Position numbers and translations under genes: made by a program
Shown here: positions 13,701 to 34,017 of the stretch, in pieces
How positions within the stretch are numbered: position 1 is the stretch's first letter
How the letters are laid out: every line of letters begins with the position of its first letter
Assembly (NCBI RefSeq): GCF_021917145.1
Contig: NC_061063.1
Coordinates: forward strand, 11,134,516-11,198,515
Reading direction: 5' to 3'
DNA length: 64,000 bases
DNA from: Hypomesus transpacificus
Taxonomy: Eukaryota > Chordata > Actinopteri > Osmeriformes > Osmeridae
The notes under the pieces: generated by a model
Told to the model about the DNA's origin: nothing
The model's database searches: none
The model's input: only the letters and a program-made list of their open reading frames with translations

Positions 13701-14908
13701 GGCCCGTATCAGATTCAAGACCCTGGTACTGACCTTCCAAGTGGTGAACAGGACTGCACGGCGACTACAACAAGTCTCTCCTGCAGCCTTACACCCCCAC
13801 CCACGGTCTTCTTCTGACTCTTAAAACTGTCACTTAAAACTGCCACGTTCTGATGATCCCACCGCTCAACAGTGCCCGGTCCCAACACAAGCTCTTCTCC
13901 TGTCCCAATGGTGGAATCAACTCCCCACCTCAATCAGAGAGACTGACTGCCTCCCCACCTTCAAGAAAGCACCCCCCCCCCCCCCCTCCCCAACACTCAC
14001 ATTGCATCACCTTCACTTCCTTCCCCAGAGGCATCCACAGCCCCTTGGTGGGCGCATGTGCCAGGAAATCTCTGGCGTCCTCATTTCCTGGATCGGCAGG
14101 GATGCAGTCTTCCGGTTTGTCCTCCTCCTCCTACAGACAGCGAGTGAGCTGTGAGCTTCGAGGAGACGCACGCTCTCTATTGCCACAGTATAGTGCTAAA
14201 AACACTAATGCTACGAGGTGATCTACTGTAGTAAACAGCAGGAAGAGGGGGACTTTAGAGCGGTATTTTATTTGAAATGCGTATCATTTATCTGGAGCAG
14301 GTTTCAAGCCTGAAGTTAGCTACATAGTATAACCTCTGTATATGCGGAATAATTAATGCTAGGTATATGTATACGTTTATATAGCGGCAAATAATGTATA
14401 CATTTACCTTTATGAGTCCTGGTGGCGGTTTCTCATAACTAGAGGACAGGGAAATATTAGGTTGAGACTCAGTATGTTTAACATTTAAACATCCTTTGGG
14501 TCAAGGGGATTAATTTGCTGCCAATATTTAACATACTTGGACAACTACGGTAGGCTATCTACACCAGAAACAAACATTGCTGGCAGAGCTAACAAGTTAC
14601 AGCTACATGTAGCTACGGGCAAGTAGTAGCTAGCATAGCTTGTGAATATTTTACCAGCGGTAACACGCCGAAGGAAGATGACTAACATGCTCATACACAC
14701 GTTATTAAGGATCATTAGCTGATTTTATCAGACATTACACTACATTGTATATCGCCACTTACAATGTCTCCACGTGCTTGAGTTTTTGTACTTCTTGGTT
14801 TAGTTTTTTGGCTTGTTTCTTTAGTTTTTCTACATCGTGTTTTGAGTCCTTGTGCTTTTTGCGGTCCACTCTCTCATCGTGATTTCTTGATCGCTTTCTG
14901 TCCGACAT
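10791..14908 (-). CDS. rp9: RP9 / PAP-1 pre-mRNA splicing-associated protein
   Basis: Six coding exons (minus strand order): 14763-14908, 14408-14438, 14001-14130, 12274-12365, 11496-11557 and 10791-10989. All junctions are GT-AG and in phase, giving 219 residues, close to the human length. The N-terminus (MSDRKRSRNHDERV) is basic. The middle carries FLAHAPTKGLWMPLGKEVKV and then a zinc-knuckle-like CWRCKRYGHRTGDKEC (CX2CX4HX6C). A segment like human RP9 follows (HEDPMYELIRENK), and the protein ends in a Ser/Asp run and a long Lys-rich tail. Human RP9 is a nuclear PIM1 partner linked to splicing and to dominant retinitis pigmentosa. The start is the first ATG of the first exon, and no upstream in-frame candidate fits. 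Identification is firm; function is by family. Confidence 0.95.
11596..11885. repeat. 20-bp minisatellite in rp9 intron 4
   Basis: About fourteen copies of the unit CACACACCTCAGTCAAACCA, starting some 40 bp upstream (in transcript terms) of the 3' splice site of the 11496-11557 exon. Confidence 0.93.
12065..12122. repeat. (ACACACACAGAA)n short array
   Basis: Four to five copies of ACACACACAGAA inside rp9 intron 4. Confidence 0.85.
13435..13975 (+). mobile_element. LINE remnant (L2/Rex1-like reverse transcriptase)
   Basis: Lies in rp9 intron 3, antisense to the gene. One frame reads LLDLSAA and the next DTVNHQILLARLSEKGITGT, which is the reverse transcriptase region around the LLDLSAAFDTVNH signature of L2/Rex1-type fish LINEs. 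Further right, in other frames, come LVLTFKVVNRTARR and WWNQLPTSIRETDCLPTFKK, typical of the 3' end of the same ORF. The middle of the ORF is missing and there is at least one frameshift between the first two pieces, so this is a dead internal-deleted copy. The clade assignment is provisional. Confidence 0.8.
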
Positions 14909-15260
14909 TTGAACACCGAGGAATATTGATCAACTATACATGAACACACTTTGAGAAAATGTTCAAAGTCTATTTTATCGCTATTCTTTGACAAGAATCC
15001 TACATTCGTTCCCTGCTTAACTATCCCATTTCCTCGTTCTCAGCAACACTTCCTGTGCTTTCATGTTTAGGTTAAACTTCAGCGCCACCTACAGGTCAGA
15101 GTAAATGCAATTGGAGTGTAACGTTTTCCCCGATTTAAAGCGTGCCAGTCTTATTACAATTGCTAAGAGTTTACAATCAAAATCAGATTATTTGAATTGA
15201 ATGTTTTTTCTTTTGTTAAACACAAATAAGCCACACCACATATAGTTCATACATCTGAAA
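14909..15260. promoter_or_regulatory. rp9 upstream region
   Basis: Lies between the rp9 ATG and the 3' end of the next minus-strand gene, so the rp9 promoter must fall here. No TATA box at a sensible distance was noticed. Confidence 0.4.
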
Positions 15261-15263
15261 AGT

Positions 15264-15269
15264 TTTATT
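15264..15269 (-). terminator. Likely rmp24-like polyadenylation signal
   Basis: AATAAA on the minus strand, about 850 bp beyond the stop codon of the C18orf21/RMP24-like gene and 360 bp upstream of the rp9 start. Confidence 0.5.
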
Positions 15270-16114
15270 TCAGAAAAACAAGTCATGTAGGAAAACAAAT
15301 GTGAGGTATTTCAGGATTGCCGTGAAATAATGAATGCACCTATACATGAGATTATAATATGACTCCAAAACACCCAAACAGAACTGTCTGGTACTAAATG
15401 AATCATGAATCATTTGTTGGGGCAATCACAGCTAAAAGAACATTGTGTTGTCAATAAATCTTGTTTTACAGTCGAGCAAAATGATCAATAGTAAACAGTA
15501 AAGGCATCACAAAAAAAATATTTTTAAAGTCAAAACTATTGCATATGCACCCTTTTACAAAATGTCAATTATTTAGTTGTATGTACAAAAGAAATGTAGA
15601 AAACAAGTAGGAAAAGAAAACCTGACCTGGTGATGTTTAGATAGTGGTGAACACATGGTTGAGCCCTAACTATCCACTTACTTCTTATGAGACACTTGAG
15701 AAGGCCACTACAGCAAGAACATTTAGATGGGTCAACCAACGTAAAAAGTCACATTTAAATACTCTTAATTATCTGCCCATCAATATTTATCCTTGTGTAA
15801 ATGTATTCATTTTTTACATTTTCAACAAAACACAGCCCTCTCAAACCACTGTCTTGGCAGTGATTTGGCTTGTGTCATCACACCACAGAAGAAGAGCTCA
15901 GCTTCCTGTAGTTTTCCTGCCATACAAAAGGGGCAGTGAGGCTCCACAGCCCCCCTCCCAGGGCTCTACAGACTGAGCGACCCCTCCGGGCCCCTTCACC
16001 CCGCCCTGCAGACCTGCGTCACTCCAGGGGCAAGGTGGGAGGGGGAAGCAGGCTTTTACCGTCGGCACTAAGCAACAGTTTGTTGGTAAAACGGAAGATC
16101 GCTTGGGTGGCCAA

Positions 16115-22803
<6,689 letters not shown>

Positions 22804-23035
22804 CTGGAGAGAGGGGGGGGTGTAGAGAAGACAAGGGGGAGGCAAGGAGAGGGAGAAGAGAGGAGATGGGAGAGGACAGGAGGAGAGGGATGAGAAGAGG
22901 GAAGTAGGAGGGAGGGAGGGAGGCAGGTAAGGTATGAGGAGGAGAGGAGGGAGGGAATGAGGAGGAGAGGAGGGAGGGTGTGGGGAGGAGAGGAGGGAGG
23001 GAATGGGGAGGAGAGGAGGGGGGAAGGGAGACATG
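22804..23035. repeat. GGGAGGAGAGGA-type purine tract
   Basis: Imperfect tandem GGAGGAGAGGAGGGAGGGAA units immediately upstream of the rmp24-like exon at 22595-22803. In transcript sense this is the pyrimidine-rich run leading into its 3' splice site. Confidence 0.85.
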
Positions 23036-23039
23036 AGAG

Positions 23040-24820
23040 GAGGATTAGAGAGGACTGACTTGACTGCACCAGATGTTTCTGTGTACTTGTGAATGTGTAC
23101 GTGTGAACTTACATGACATATTCTGACTTTTTTGCCTGAAAAGTGGAAAAATAAATAAGAACAGGTTATTGAAGTTCTTCTGGGTGATGACTAAGAATAT
23201 GTCAGGCTTTTCATGTTCCAACCTTTGACATGACTGAAGACAACCTCACACAAGGGGATGTAACTGTCTGACATACAGGGTCTATCTGAGATATGTCCCA
23301 GAATTATTTGATTGGAACTGAAAGCATGTCATACTTTTAGTTCAAGTCATATGAGCAAATCAAATGAGTCTTTAAACAAAGACACAACCTCCTACATCTA
23401 TCTATATCTCACAGGTCCTAAATGATACTAATTAGTTGTCTGCTGCTGTGGATAGGTTACATATTTATTAATTAATTCATTCATTCATAGGCCACATTTG
23501 CAGGGCTGGATTTCTACAGGCCTAGATCATGTGTTGCAGGAGACTCCAAACATGGTCCATTCAGCTGTGGAAAACGGACTTCCACTGGAAAGACAAACAA
23601 AGCGGGCAGCCGCTCTGAAATCTTCCAAGCGCCACCGCTCTCTGAACAACAGTCATTGTATGTGTTTCTTATTTTGGAACCAATAGAGAAGCCTGGACTA
23701 ACAACGCTGAGCCCCTGCTAAGTCCCGTTAAAATTAGCCCGCGTTCGGCTAAAAATGAACGCCGATATTGGCAAACAGGGCTGCACGTGCGGTGGCGGGA
23801 GTAGGAAGTGACAACAGGGGAGGGGGCAGCGGGGACTGGGGAGGACGACAGGATATTAAATGTACCGCTGACGCGCCCCACAGCTGTCGTGGCGAAAGCG
23901 GTTTGTTTACCGCCCGCTGCACCACTTCGACGCACCTGCCGCGCGGGAAGCCCTCGGTAGAGAGGCGGTCGTCGTGTCTGTGTAAAACGCTCCGCCGGTC
24001 TGAATCACTGTCATTTAATCTCCCCTTTAATCTGAAAGACTCTGGGTGGATTAAAAACACTCCGGGTATTGGCACTAGAGCTGAGTCACAATACAGGCAA
24101 GGCATGTGACAGGATAGTATAGACCACACGTCAGGCTACAGATTAGAGGTTATCACCCCCTACAGAGGTTAGGGGGTGATGGAGAGACATGGATACCAAA
24201 AGCATTCTTTAGGGCTTTGACAGCCCCAACGATTCGCCTTCGTCAATCAGTGGACCGGCCTGTCATAGCCGACGCAGCTGCGTCAGTCGGTTTACAGGAA
24301 ACCACGTTCACATGTGTACACTGTGACTAACGCCGCTGTCATAGTCGATCCTTACACCCTCCATCCTCTACTACACCCAGCCTGCTACTTCCTCTACACC
24401 CTCCAACATCAACACAGTCCATCACTGTAGACAAGAGGTCAAGACCGGCCCGCTACATATTTTCCTACACAGAATAGGGGTTAGGACTAATAACGGTTAG
24501 AATTCAGACCTGCGACATGAAGTGTGAACAACAACAGAGTCAAGTAGCCTTTATACGAAGACAGTTGTCCGTAGATATGAAAAGATAGGCAACTTGACTT
24601 TCTAATTTTACACATAGTAAAAGAGGGCATGTAGAACCATCATTCAAACTAAATGATACTCTTTAATTGATTGTTAATTCTTGAGCGGTCTTTTTTAAGA
24701 CCTTTGTAAAGTATTACCCAACCATTGTGTACTTTGTTAATGTCTGGCGATGTTCACATATTTCTCTTGTTGGAAGCCTATTCATTTGTTTGTTTTTTAA
24801 TAAATTGTCCGGTTGAAGAG
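23040..24820. other. No gene recognised (possible rmp24-like 5' region)
   Basis: A CpG-containing, unrepetitive interval at about 23560-24060 on the minus strand could hold the missing first exon and promoter of the rmp24-like gene. No frame there gives the expected CP(G/E)QAR(Y/F)LLW motif, so none is called. Confidence 0.4.
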
Positions 24821-24825
24821 AGGGG

Positions 24826-24912
24826 AGGGGGGGGGGGGGATTTCAACATTTCTTAAATGATCTCATGCACGTTCCAAGCCTAATTCTCAAGCCCTAGACA
24901 GCTGGTGTTTTT
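24826..24912 (+). repeat. Duplicated block, copy 1
   Basis: GGGGGATTTCAACATTTCTTAAATGATCTC-type sequence (24838 onward) matches 27150-27225 with scattered substitutions. The two copies flank the foldback element and precede the intact neu3 gene. Copy 2 has lost a short internal piece. Confidence 0.75.
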
Positions 24913-25554
24913 CAGATTTATCTCCAACACTTTCTGTCGTCATCAGAGAAGCTTGCAACACAAGGAGGGTCTCTTAACTGGGTAACAGTAGCCATGCAGA
25001 ATAGACACATCCATTCCCTGACCGAGGCTGTAATAACAGCTTGATTTTCCATTTCCAAACCGCACATTTCCTGGCCTAGGTGAGAGTAGAAACATGCCTG
25101 AGGATTTGGGAGATTTGTCCCAGAGCCAAACCAAGCAGGGGTCACACCAGTGTGTGAAATACAAACTGATTGTGAAAATAATATATAAACCAAATCACTC
25201 TTTTGGTCAAAGCGCGCCATGGATATGGAGGATGAGAAAAGCAAATACATAAATCATCACTCTGTATACGACAGTGACGCTTGGCAACATTACACCGTGA
25301 CTACCACAACCCACGGTGTTCATGACTAAGAGCAATACACAAATCTAAAGCAAATAGCTTCAAGTCTTAATGTGGTCGGTGTTTAATCCCTGCACAATGA
25401 CATCTGCACTTGTCCGCCAGACAACTAGGTTTCACTAACACTAAATAGGCCTACCTGTCTGCTTAGGAATCAACTGCATTGACCTTTAACCTAAACAACA
25501 CAGGGTTTATAAACGGAAATAAATCATGCATCTTCTTCCACAAACTCATGCAGC

Positions 25555-25960
25555 CCTAAATCCAAATTTTGCAAACACTTTTATCTAAAGCGACGTAGCC
25601 AAATGGTGAATATAGATCAAAGATCAAAAGTGCATATAATAACAGGGGCTGTTTCGGCAAGAAGAGTATAGTCAATATAAGTTTATTGGTTTCGATATTG
25701 TTATTATTATTTTAATAGCTGATTGTGACAGGAAGTGACACCATAGGAGCTGTCAGTTTCACCCACTGGTACTGAGATGGCCACGTTCACACTCTGCCAA
25801 CATCACCTAGGATACTGCCCGCTACTGAAACAGGAGTTCATAACCAGACAGGAGTGTGGTTACCGTGTCACAAGCTGGGTAGAGACTTTATAAACTGGTA
25901 CAGTTCTGCCATCTAGCGGCAAAATAGTATTACTACACAGAACACCACAGCTTTCCATGA
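25555..25960 (+). repeat. Segmental duplication, copy 1
   Basis: About 380 bp matching 29262-29600 at roughly 90% by eye. Landmarks are TATAATAACAGGGGCT, CTGATTGTGACAGGAAGTGA, TTCTGCCATCTAGCGGC and ACAGAACACCACAGCT. The match to copy 2 resumes near 26248 (CTTGACAGAACTAACAC), so copy 1 carries an extra ~290 bp or copy 2 lost it. Confidence 0.85.
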
Positions 25961-26509
25961 CACTGCTATTTAAATAGATACAAAACAAAACAAACTTACA
26001 TAAAAAATCGAGATTGTTCCGGACAAAGATCGCAATAGAACTTTGAAGCCTGCACTAAAAACGAAAATCCCGACTTGCTTTGGCTTTTAGCAGACATTTT
26101 TCTAACGCCTGTGAAACTAGTTTGAGCCCTCCCTTGGTCGAAACGTCGTCATTAACACAAAGAGGACAACGAAGGCCCTCCAGAAGATTGAGAAGTACAC
26201 ATCTGGTCGCATTCAGACTGATATCTATTTGAAATCGTTATGTCTTGACAGAACTAACACCAAACAAGCATGCCTTCCCACTTCGACAGTACCGGAACAG
26301 AGTTGCGAAGTCCCGCCTCTTCCTCTTACTCCATGTTGACTACAAATCCCAACTCCGGCGGGAGCGCGCGTGCACACTAAGTGAAATAAATAGCGACGTG
26401 GAAGACTGGACATGATTTTTCATAGTAACAATGAGGGACATCTACATAAATACGTGTATTTGTCTTACATTAAGGCAACGCGTGAATTGTGTGTATCTCC
26501 TCCCCTAAC

Positions 26510-26743
26510 TGCCATCATGTGTGTTATTTTCTGTGTTCTTTTGGTGTCAATAAATAACCTGAGATAATATGGAGATGTCTACTCTGACCAAAAGAACACA
26601 GAAAATAACACGTGATGGCACAGACCCTTTTCATGTAGCGGTGGGGATACACATTATATCAGGTGAAAAAACAGCCTGATATAATGTGTATCCCCTCTGT
26701 AACTTTTGCTGGAAAAGAGCAGACATTTCCATATTATTTCAGG
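26510..26743. mobile_element. Multi-hairpin foldback element (MITE-like)
   Basis: Three inverted-repeat pairs interlock. Pair A is 26510-26545 with 26587-26620 (two-base gap otherwise nearly perfect). Pair B is 26558-26585 with 26716-26743 (three mismatches in 28). Pair C is 26643-26663 with 26675-26695 (perfect 21 bp). A encloses the left arm of B, and B encloses the right arm of A plus all of C, so A and B cannot both fold fully without forming a pseudoknot. No coding capacity is present. It is probably one or two nested non-autonomous DNA elements. Confidence 0.7.
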
Positions 26744-27694
26744 AAAACAGGCCCCACTGGTATGCCTTCTCCTGATCAAGGCTATTCGGTATATATACTG
26801 ACAAATATTATATATTTATGATATGTTTTTCAACCCCCAAAAATTCAACCTTTCGAAACTTTTTTTCACAAACTTGACACTCTATATAAAAATAAATAAA
26901 CATAAATCACAGTGAAAGGAGTATATATTTTTCCAACTTTCAAAACTTTGTCCACACACAACCCAACACCAACATTGAGATGGTTTCCGCACTGTTCAGC
27001 CAGGCTAGTGGGCTGATGTTTACAGTAACTCCCCCCCCCCCTCCCCCCCCTCCTATCTACAGATGTCACGTACACATACACATCCTGAAACTCTACCAGT
27101 TTGCTTTCCTGCTTGCCGCTATATTGTTTGTTTGGTTTTGGGTTGGGTTGATTTCAACATTTCCTAAATGATCTCATGCACATTCAAAGGATAATTCTCA
27201 ACAGCTGGTGATTTTCAGAATCCTAAATGCTTCCTAAAATCCAAAATCCTAAAATGCTTTATGCGTCTTGTACGTGTACCACCGTTGCCGTGCTGAATAA
27301 ACCATCAAGCCACCTTGACTTTGAAAGATATTCCATCTCTGACTCTTTTTTTGAGTTTTTCCTTCTGAAGAGCACTTCAATTCCAGAACACTAGCTGAAC
27401 CACAGGAGCTAGTTCAAAAGTTACTAAATATCTCAGTTTAGCTTGAACTATCAGTTTTATATATAATTGATGAATTACTCATATTTATAACTGATCTAAC
27501 GTTTAACCTCTTTAATTCACTTGGATGGATGTTTAAACAAGACAAAATAACTACTTCAGGAACAACAAAGCATTTTTTATTTCATGGCGTGTTTTTGAGA
27601 GACTCCTGCAGACAGGCTATACAAATTTAATACACATTGAGTAAGTAAATAGTATCAGTTAAAGGTGAAAATCTCTGCTGAGTTGGAATCAACA

Positions 27695-29002
27695 ATGGGC
27701 TGCACATCATCGAGGACGGTTCTGCAACCTGAGAAAACCACAGTGTTTAAACCAGAGCCAGGAGCAGTCTACAGGATCCCATCTCTCATCTATCTGAAAG
27801 ACAAACAGACATACCTGGCTTTTGCAGAAAAACGCACTTCCAGAAAGGACGAGGATGCCAAATCCCTTGTGATGCGCAGAGGAACATGTCAAAGTGGATC
27901 CATCCAGGTGAGGATCTCTAATTTCCACATCATAGCAGCATGATCTCAAGGGTTGAGTGAAAGTAGTAACATACCTTTATGAGGTGACCGTTCATCTTTT
28001 ACCATGTTGTCATTTATCATACTGTATGCTATTTCCTGTTTAATCCCCACTGTAGTGGTCTGATGTTGTGGAGCTGAAATCAGCATCTTTACAAGGCTAC
28101 CGCACCATGAACCCTTGTCCTGTCTTTGAGAGGAACACCAAGTCTATCTTCCTGTTCTTCATCTGCATCCTCGGCAACAAGTCAGAGCGTGATCAGATCA
28201 ACAAGCGCAAGAACGCGGCCCGCCTGTGCTACGTCACCAGCGGTGACTATGGGCAAACCTGGAGCCAGGATGTGAAGAATGTGACAGAGAGCACAATCGG
28301 TGACATGGTCAGACACTGGGCCACATTTGCCGTAGGTCCAGGCCATGGTCTTCAGCTTGAGAGTGGAAGGTTGATCATTCCGACCCATGCACAGTACATC
28401 TCTACGACGGTGAAGCCACACGCCCTCGCCGTGTACAGCGACGATTCCGGCAACAAGTGGCACATCGGCGAAATGCTGAAGGATCATTCGGGTGAGTGTG
28501 AGATTGCAGAGATCACTGACCACGAAGGCAGGCATCACGTATACTGCAACTCCCGCAGCACAAGAGGCCACAGAGTGGAGGCCCTAAGTGAGACAGAAGG
28601 GACTTCCTTTGACAAGCCCCGCTTGGCACACCAGCTGGTGGAGACGGGCAAGGGTTGCCAGGGAAGCGTTGTAGGGTTCCCTGCCCCGGGCCCAAGGCTG
28701 GCCGCAAAGGTGGCACCACCTCAGGCAGTCTGACCTGGCTGCTCTACAGCCATCCGACCCACAAGTCCACCAGGAAGAACGTGGGAGTGTATCTGAACCG
28801 CACCCCCGTGCAGAAGTCTAAATGGAGCCGGCCCTGGGTCATCCACTCTGGGCCCAGCGGCTACTCTGACATGGCCTACAATGAGGACCTGAAGAGCTTC
28901 GCCTGTTTGCTGGAATGTGGCAAGGATAGTGAACTGGAACAGATGGCCTTTGTGTCGTTTACCTTATGTGATGTAATTGAGAACACTGATATGAAAATAT
29001 AG
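27695..29002 (+). CDS. neu3: NEU3-type sialidase (one frameshift)
   Basis: Two coding exons, 27695-27907 and 28056-29002, joined in phase. Exo-alpha-sialidases of this type remove sialic acid, NEU3 mainly from gangliosides at the plasma membrane. Seen: the N-terminal YRIP motif (catalytic arginine), LAFAEKRTSRKDEDA (catalytic Asp region), RTMNPCPVFE, a clear Asp box SGDYGQTW and a degenerate one SDDSGNKW, HWATFAVGPGHG, ECEIAEI (Glu), GCQGSV and GYSDM (Tyr). At about 28675-28695, in a CCCCGGGCCC run, the frame slips: the first frame ends at 28733, while KAGRKGGTTSGSLTWLLYSH continues one frame over to a stop at 29000. One base is missing. It may be a sequencing or assembly indel in the GC run or a real lesion. 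Whole length would be about 386 residues, normal for the family. The start MGCTSS is the only ATG in the exon's frame. Confidence 0.85.
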
Positions 29003-29198
29003 GACTTATTGTAGTTGTTAAAGGTTGTTTTCCAGTCATAATCAAAACAACTCCCTCATGTGTCCTTGACATAAAAATCACTTGAGGGATATGAATTCTC
29101 AACATGAATATTTCTTTATTCCTACATTAAAAGCTTGATTTTTTAAGATTTGTAGATTTGTGTCTTATTCTAGTCAACTGGACAGGGAAAGAAGTTTA

Positions 29199-29207
<9 letters not shown>

Positions 29208-29263
<56 letters not shown>
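29208..29263. repeat. (GA)n microsatellite
   Basis: About 54 bp of pure GA exactly between the neu3 3' flank and the second copy of the segmental duplication. Confidence 0.95.
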
Positions 29264-29264
<1 letters not shown>

Positions 29265-29630
29265 AGTTTTATCCAAAGCAACATAGCCAAATGATGATAT
29301 GATCAAAAGTGTCATATAATAACAGGGGCTATTTCGGTATTATTATTATTATTTCAATAGCTGATTGTGACAGGAAGTGACACCATATGAGCTGTCAGTT
29401 TCACCCACTGGTACTGAGATGGCCTCGTTCACACTCTGCCAACTTCACTTAGGATGCTGCCCGCTACTGGAACAGGAGTTTATAACCAGACAGACAGGAG
29501 CGTGGTTACCGTGTCACAAGCTGGGTAGAGACTTTACAAACTGGTACAGTTCTGCCATCTAGCGGCACAATATAATTACTACACAGAACACCACAGCTGT
29601 CTTGACAGAACTAACACAAAACACGCGTGA
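29262..29630 (+). repeat. Segmental duplication, copy 2
   Basis: Partner of 25555-25960. It begins with a SINE-like tail (TTTTATCCAAAGCAACATAG) and ends in CTTGACAGAACTAACACAAA. Confidence 0.85.
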
Positions 29631-29639
29631 AATACCCCC

Positions 29640-30650
29640 CCAAAAAAACACAAAATCAACCTTTGGAAACTTTTTTTCTATTTTTCTGTATTGTATTTTC
29701 CTCCAGGTATGTCTAGCCTTAAATACCTTAGTCACTGCCTTTCAATAACTAGATACAGTCGCTTTAGAATGTATTGTATGCAGCAGGTGTCGCTATGGAG
29801 AGGACGTAGGCCTGTCAAATGTTTCTAAAGCTGTAGCCCTCCAGGACACTGTGTCAAGTGTGTTACATAAGCTCCTTATTGACGCATGGGTTGACATTGT
29901 GACATTACTATCCTAATTGACGCCTATAATATAAATAGGCGTCAACTGGCCTACATTTACACTTGATAAAGCTGCAGAGGAAGTAGGCCCACAGTCGTTA
30001 AAAGGTTTATACAATCACGCTTCATAGGCTACAATCGGCGAACGTTTGTGTCTTATATAAACAACCGTATGTCCCCTATCCTCCCTCATGTGTTCCCATC
30101 GTTCACACAATCACCGCCTCTCGTGTCGCCGCTTATCCAGGACTACGCAAGAGTTCCCTCTCAAATAATCTCATGGTCTGTCCCGTAACCCACCAGGGTC
30201 AGGAAATGGAGGAATAAAGTGGTATCGTAGGGTGGAGAAACAGACAGACAGGGCGGTCGTACCACTCCAAACGCTCAGAGCAAGACTGAGGTAGGTAACT
30301 ACGGATATTAGTAGGCTACCATAGTGTAGTAGCCTATCGTATTTAGGATTGTCGCCATCAAAGTCTCCGAAAGCTCTGTGACGAAAGCAGCTGTAGAGTT
30401 GATGATGCAAATCATGACACAAATTTCTGTTTCGCTACGGCTGCTTTGGTTATTCGCCAGTTTAATTTAGCGGAAGGGTCCGGATGTTCAACTAAATTCA
30501 AGGCGTTGACTCAACTCGACTTTAGAAACATTCAAAACAATATCCTATTGCAGAAAATAGACTGATACTTATCTGCATTATAATTAGCCGTCCATCTGTA
30601 AAACCAACTGTTGATTTACAGATTTTTGTGCGACAAGACTTGCTACAAAG
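29640..30650 (+). promoter_or_regulatory. clic1 upstream region
   Basis: Unrepetitive sequence between the duplicated block and the clic1 start. The clic1 promoter and 5' UTR must lie here. No TATA box close to the ATG was noticed. Confidence 0.4.
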
Positions 30651-33723
<3,073 letters not shown>

Positions 33724-34017
33724 AGGGGGAGGGAGGGAGGGAGGCAGGGGGTGAGGGAGGGAGGGAGGGAGGGAGGCAGGGGGTGAGGGAGGGAGGGAGG
33801 GAGGCAGAGGGTGAGGGAGGGAGGGAGGCAGGGGGTGAGGGAGGGAGAGAGGGAGGCAGAGGGTGAGGGAGGGAGGGAGGCAGGGGATGAGGGAGGGAGG
33901 GAGGGAGGCAGAGGGTGAGGGAGGGAGGGAGGGTGAGGGAGGGAGGGAGGCAGGGGGTGAGGGAGGGAGGCAGGGAGGCAGGGGGTGAGGGAGGGAGGGA
34001 GGCAGGGAGGGAGGGAG
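33724..34017. repeat. GGGA/GGCA minisatellite at clic1 stop
   Basis: Starts directly after the clic1 stop codon. Units of GAGGGAGGGAGGCAGGGGGT and shorter. It is part of the 3' UTR if the transcript uses the downstream polyadenylation signal. Confidence 0.92.

Noticed and set aside
23560-23690. Possible first exon of the rmp24-like gene (minus strand ATG near 23657)
   Set aside because: Frame gives MTVVQRAVALGRFQSGCPL but not the family's CP-QAR-LLW motif, and no donor of the needed phase was found.
24918-25250. 110-residue minus-strand open frame
   Set aside because: No family motif, no splice context and no similarity I recognise. Length is within chance for this composition.
26225-26413. 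62-residue minus-strand open frame in a CpG-containing patch
   Set aside because: Could be promoter sequence. The frame has no motif and the ATG-donor arrangement (ATGGA|GTAAGA) is too weak to call.
26976-27022. GTCCAGCCAGGCTAGTGGGCTG repeat shared with 31890-31931
   Set aside because: Too short to classify; probably an old interspersed repeat.
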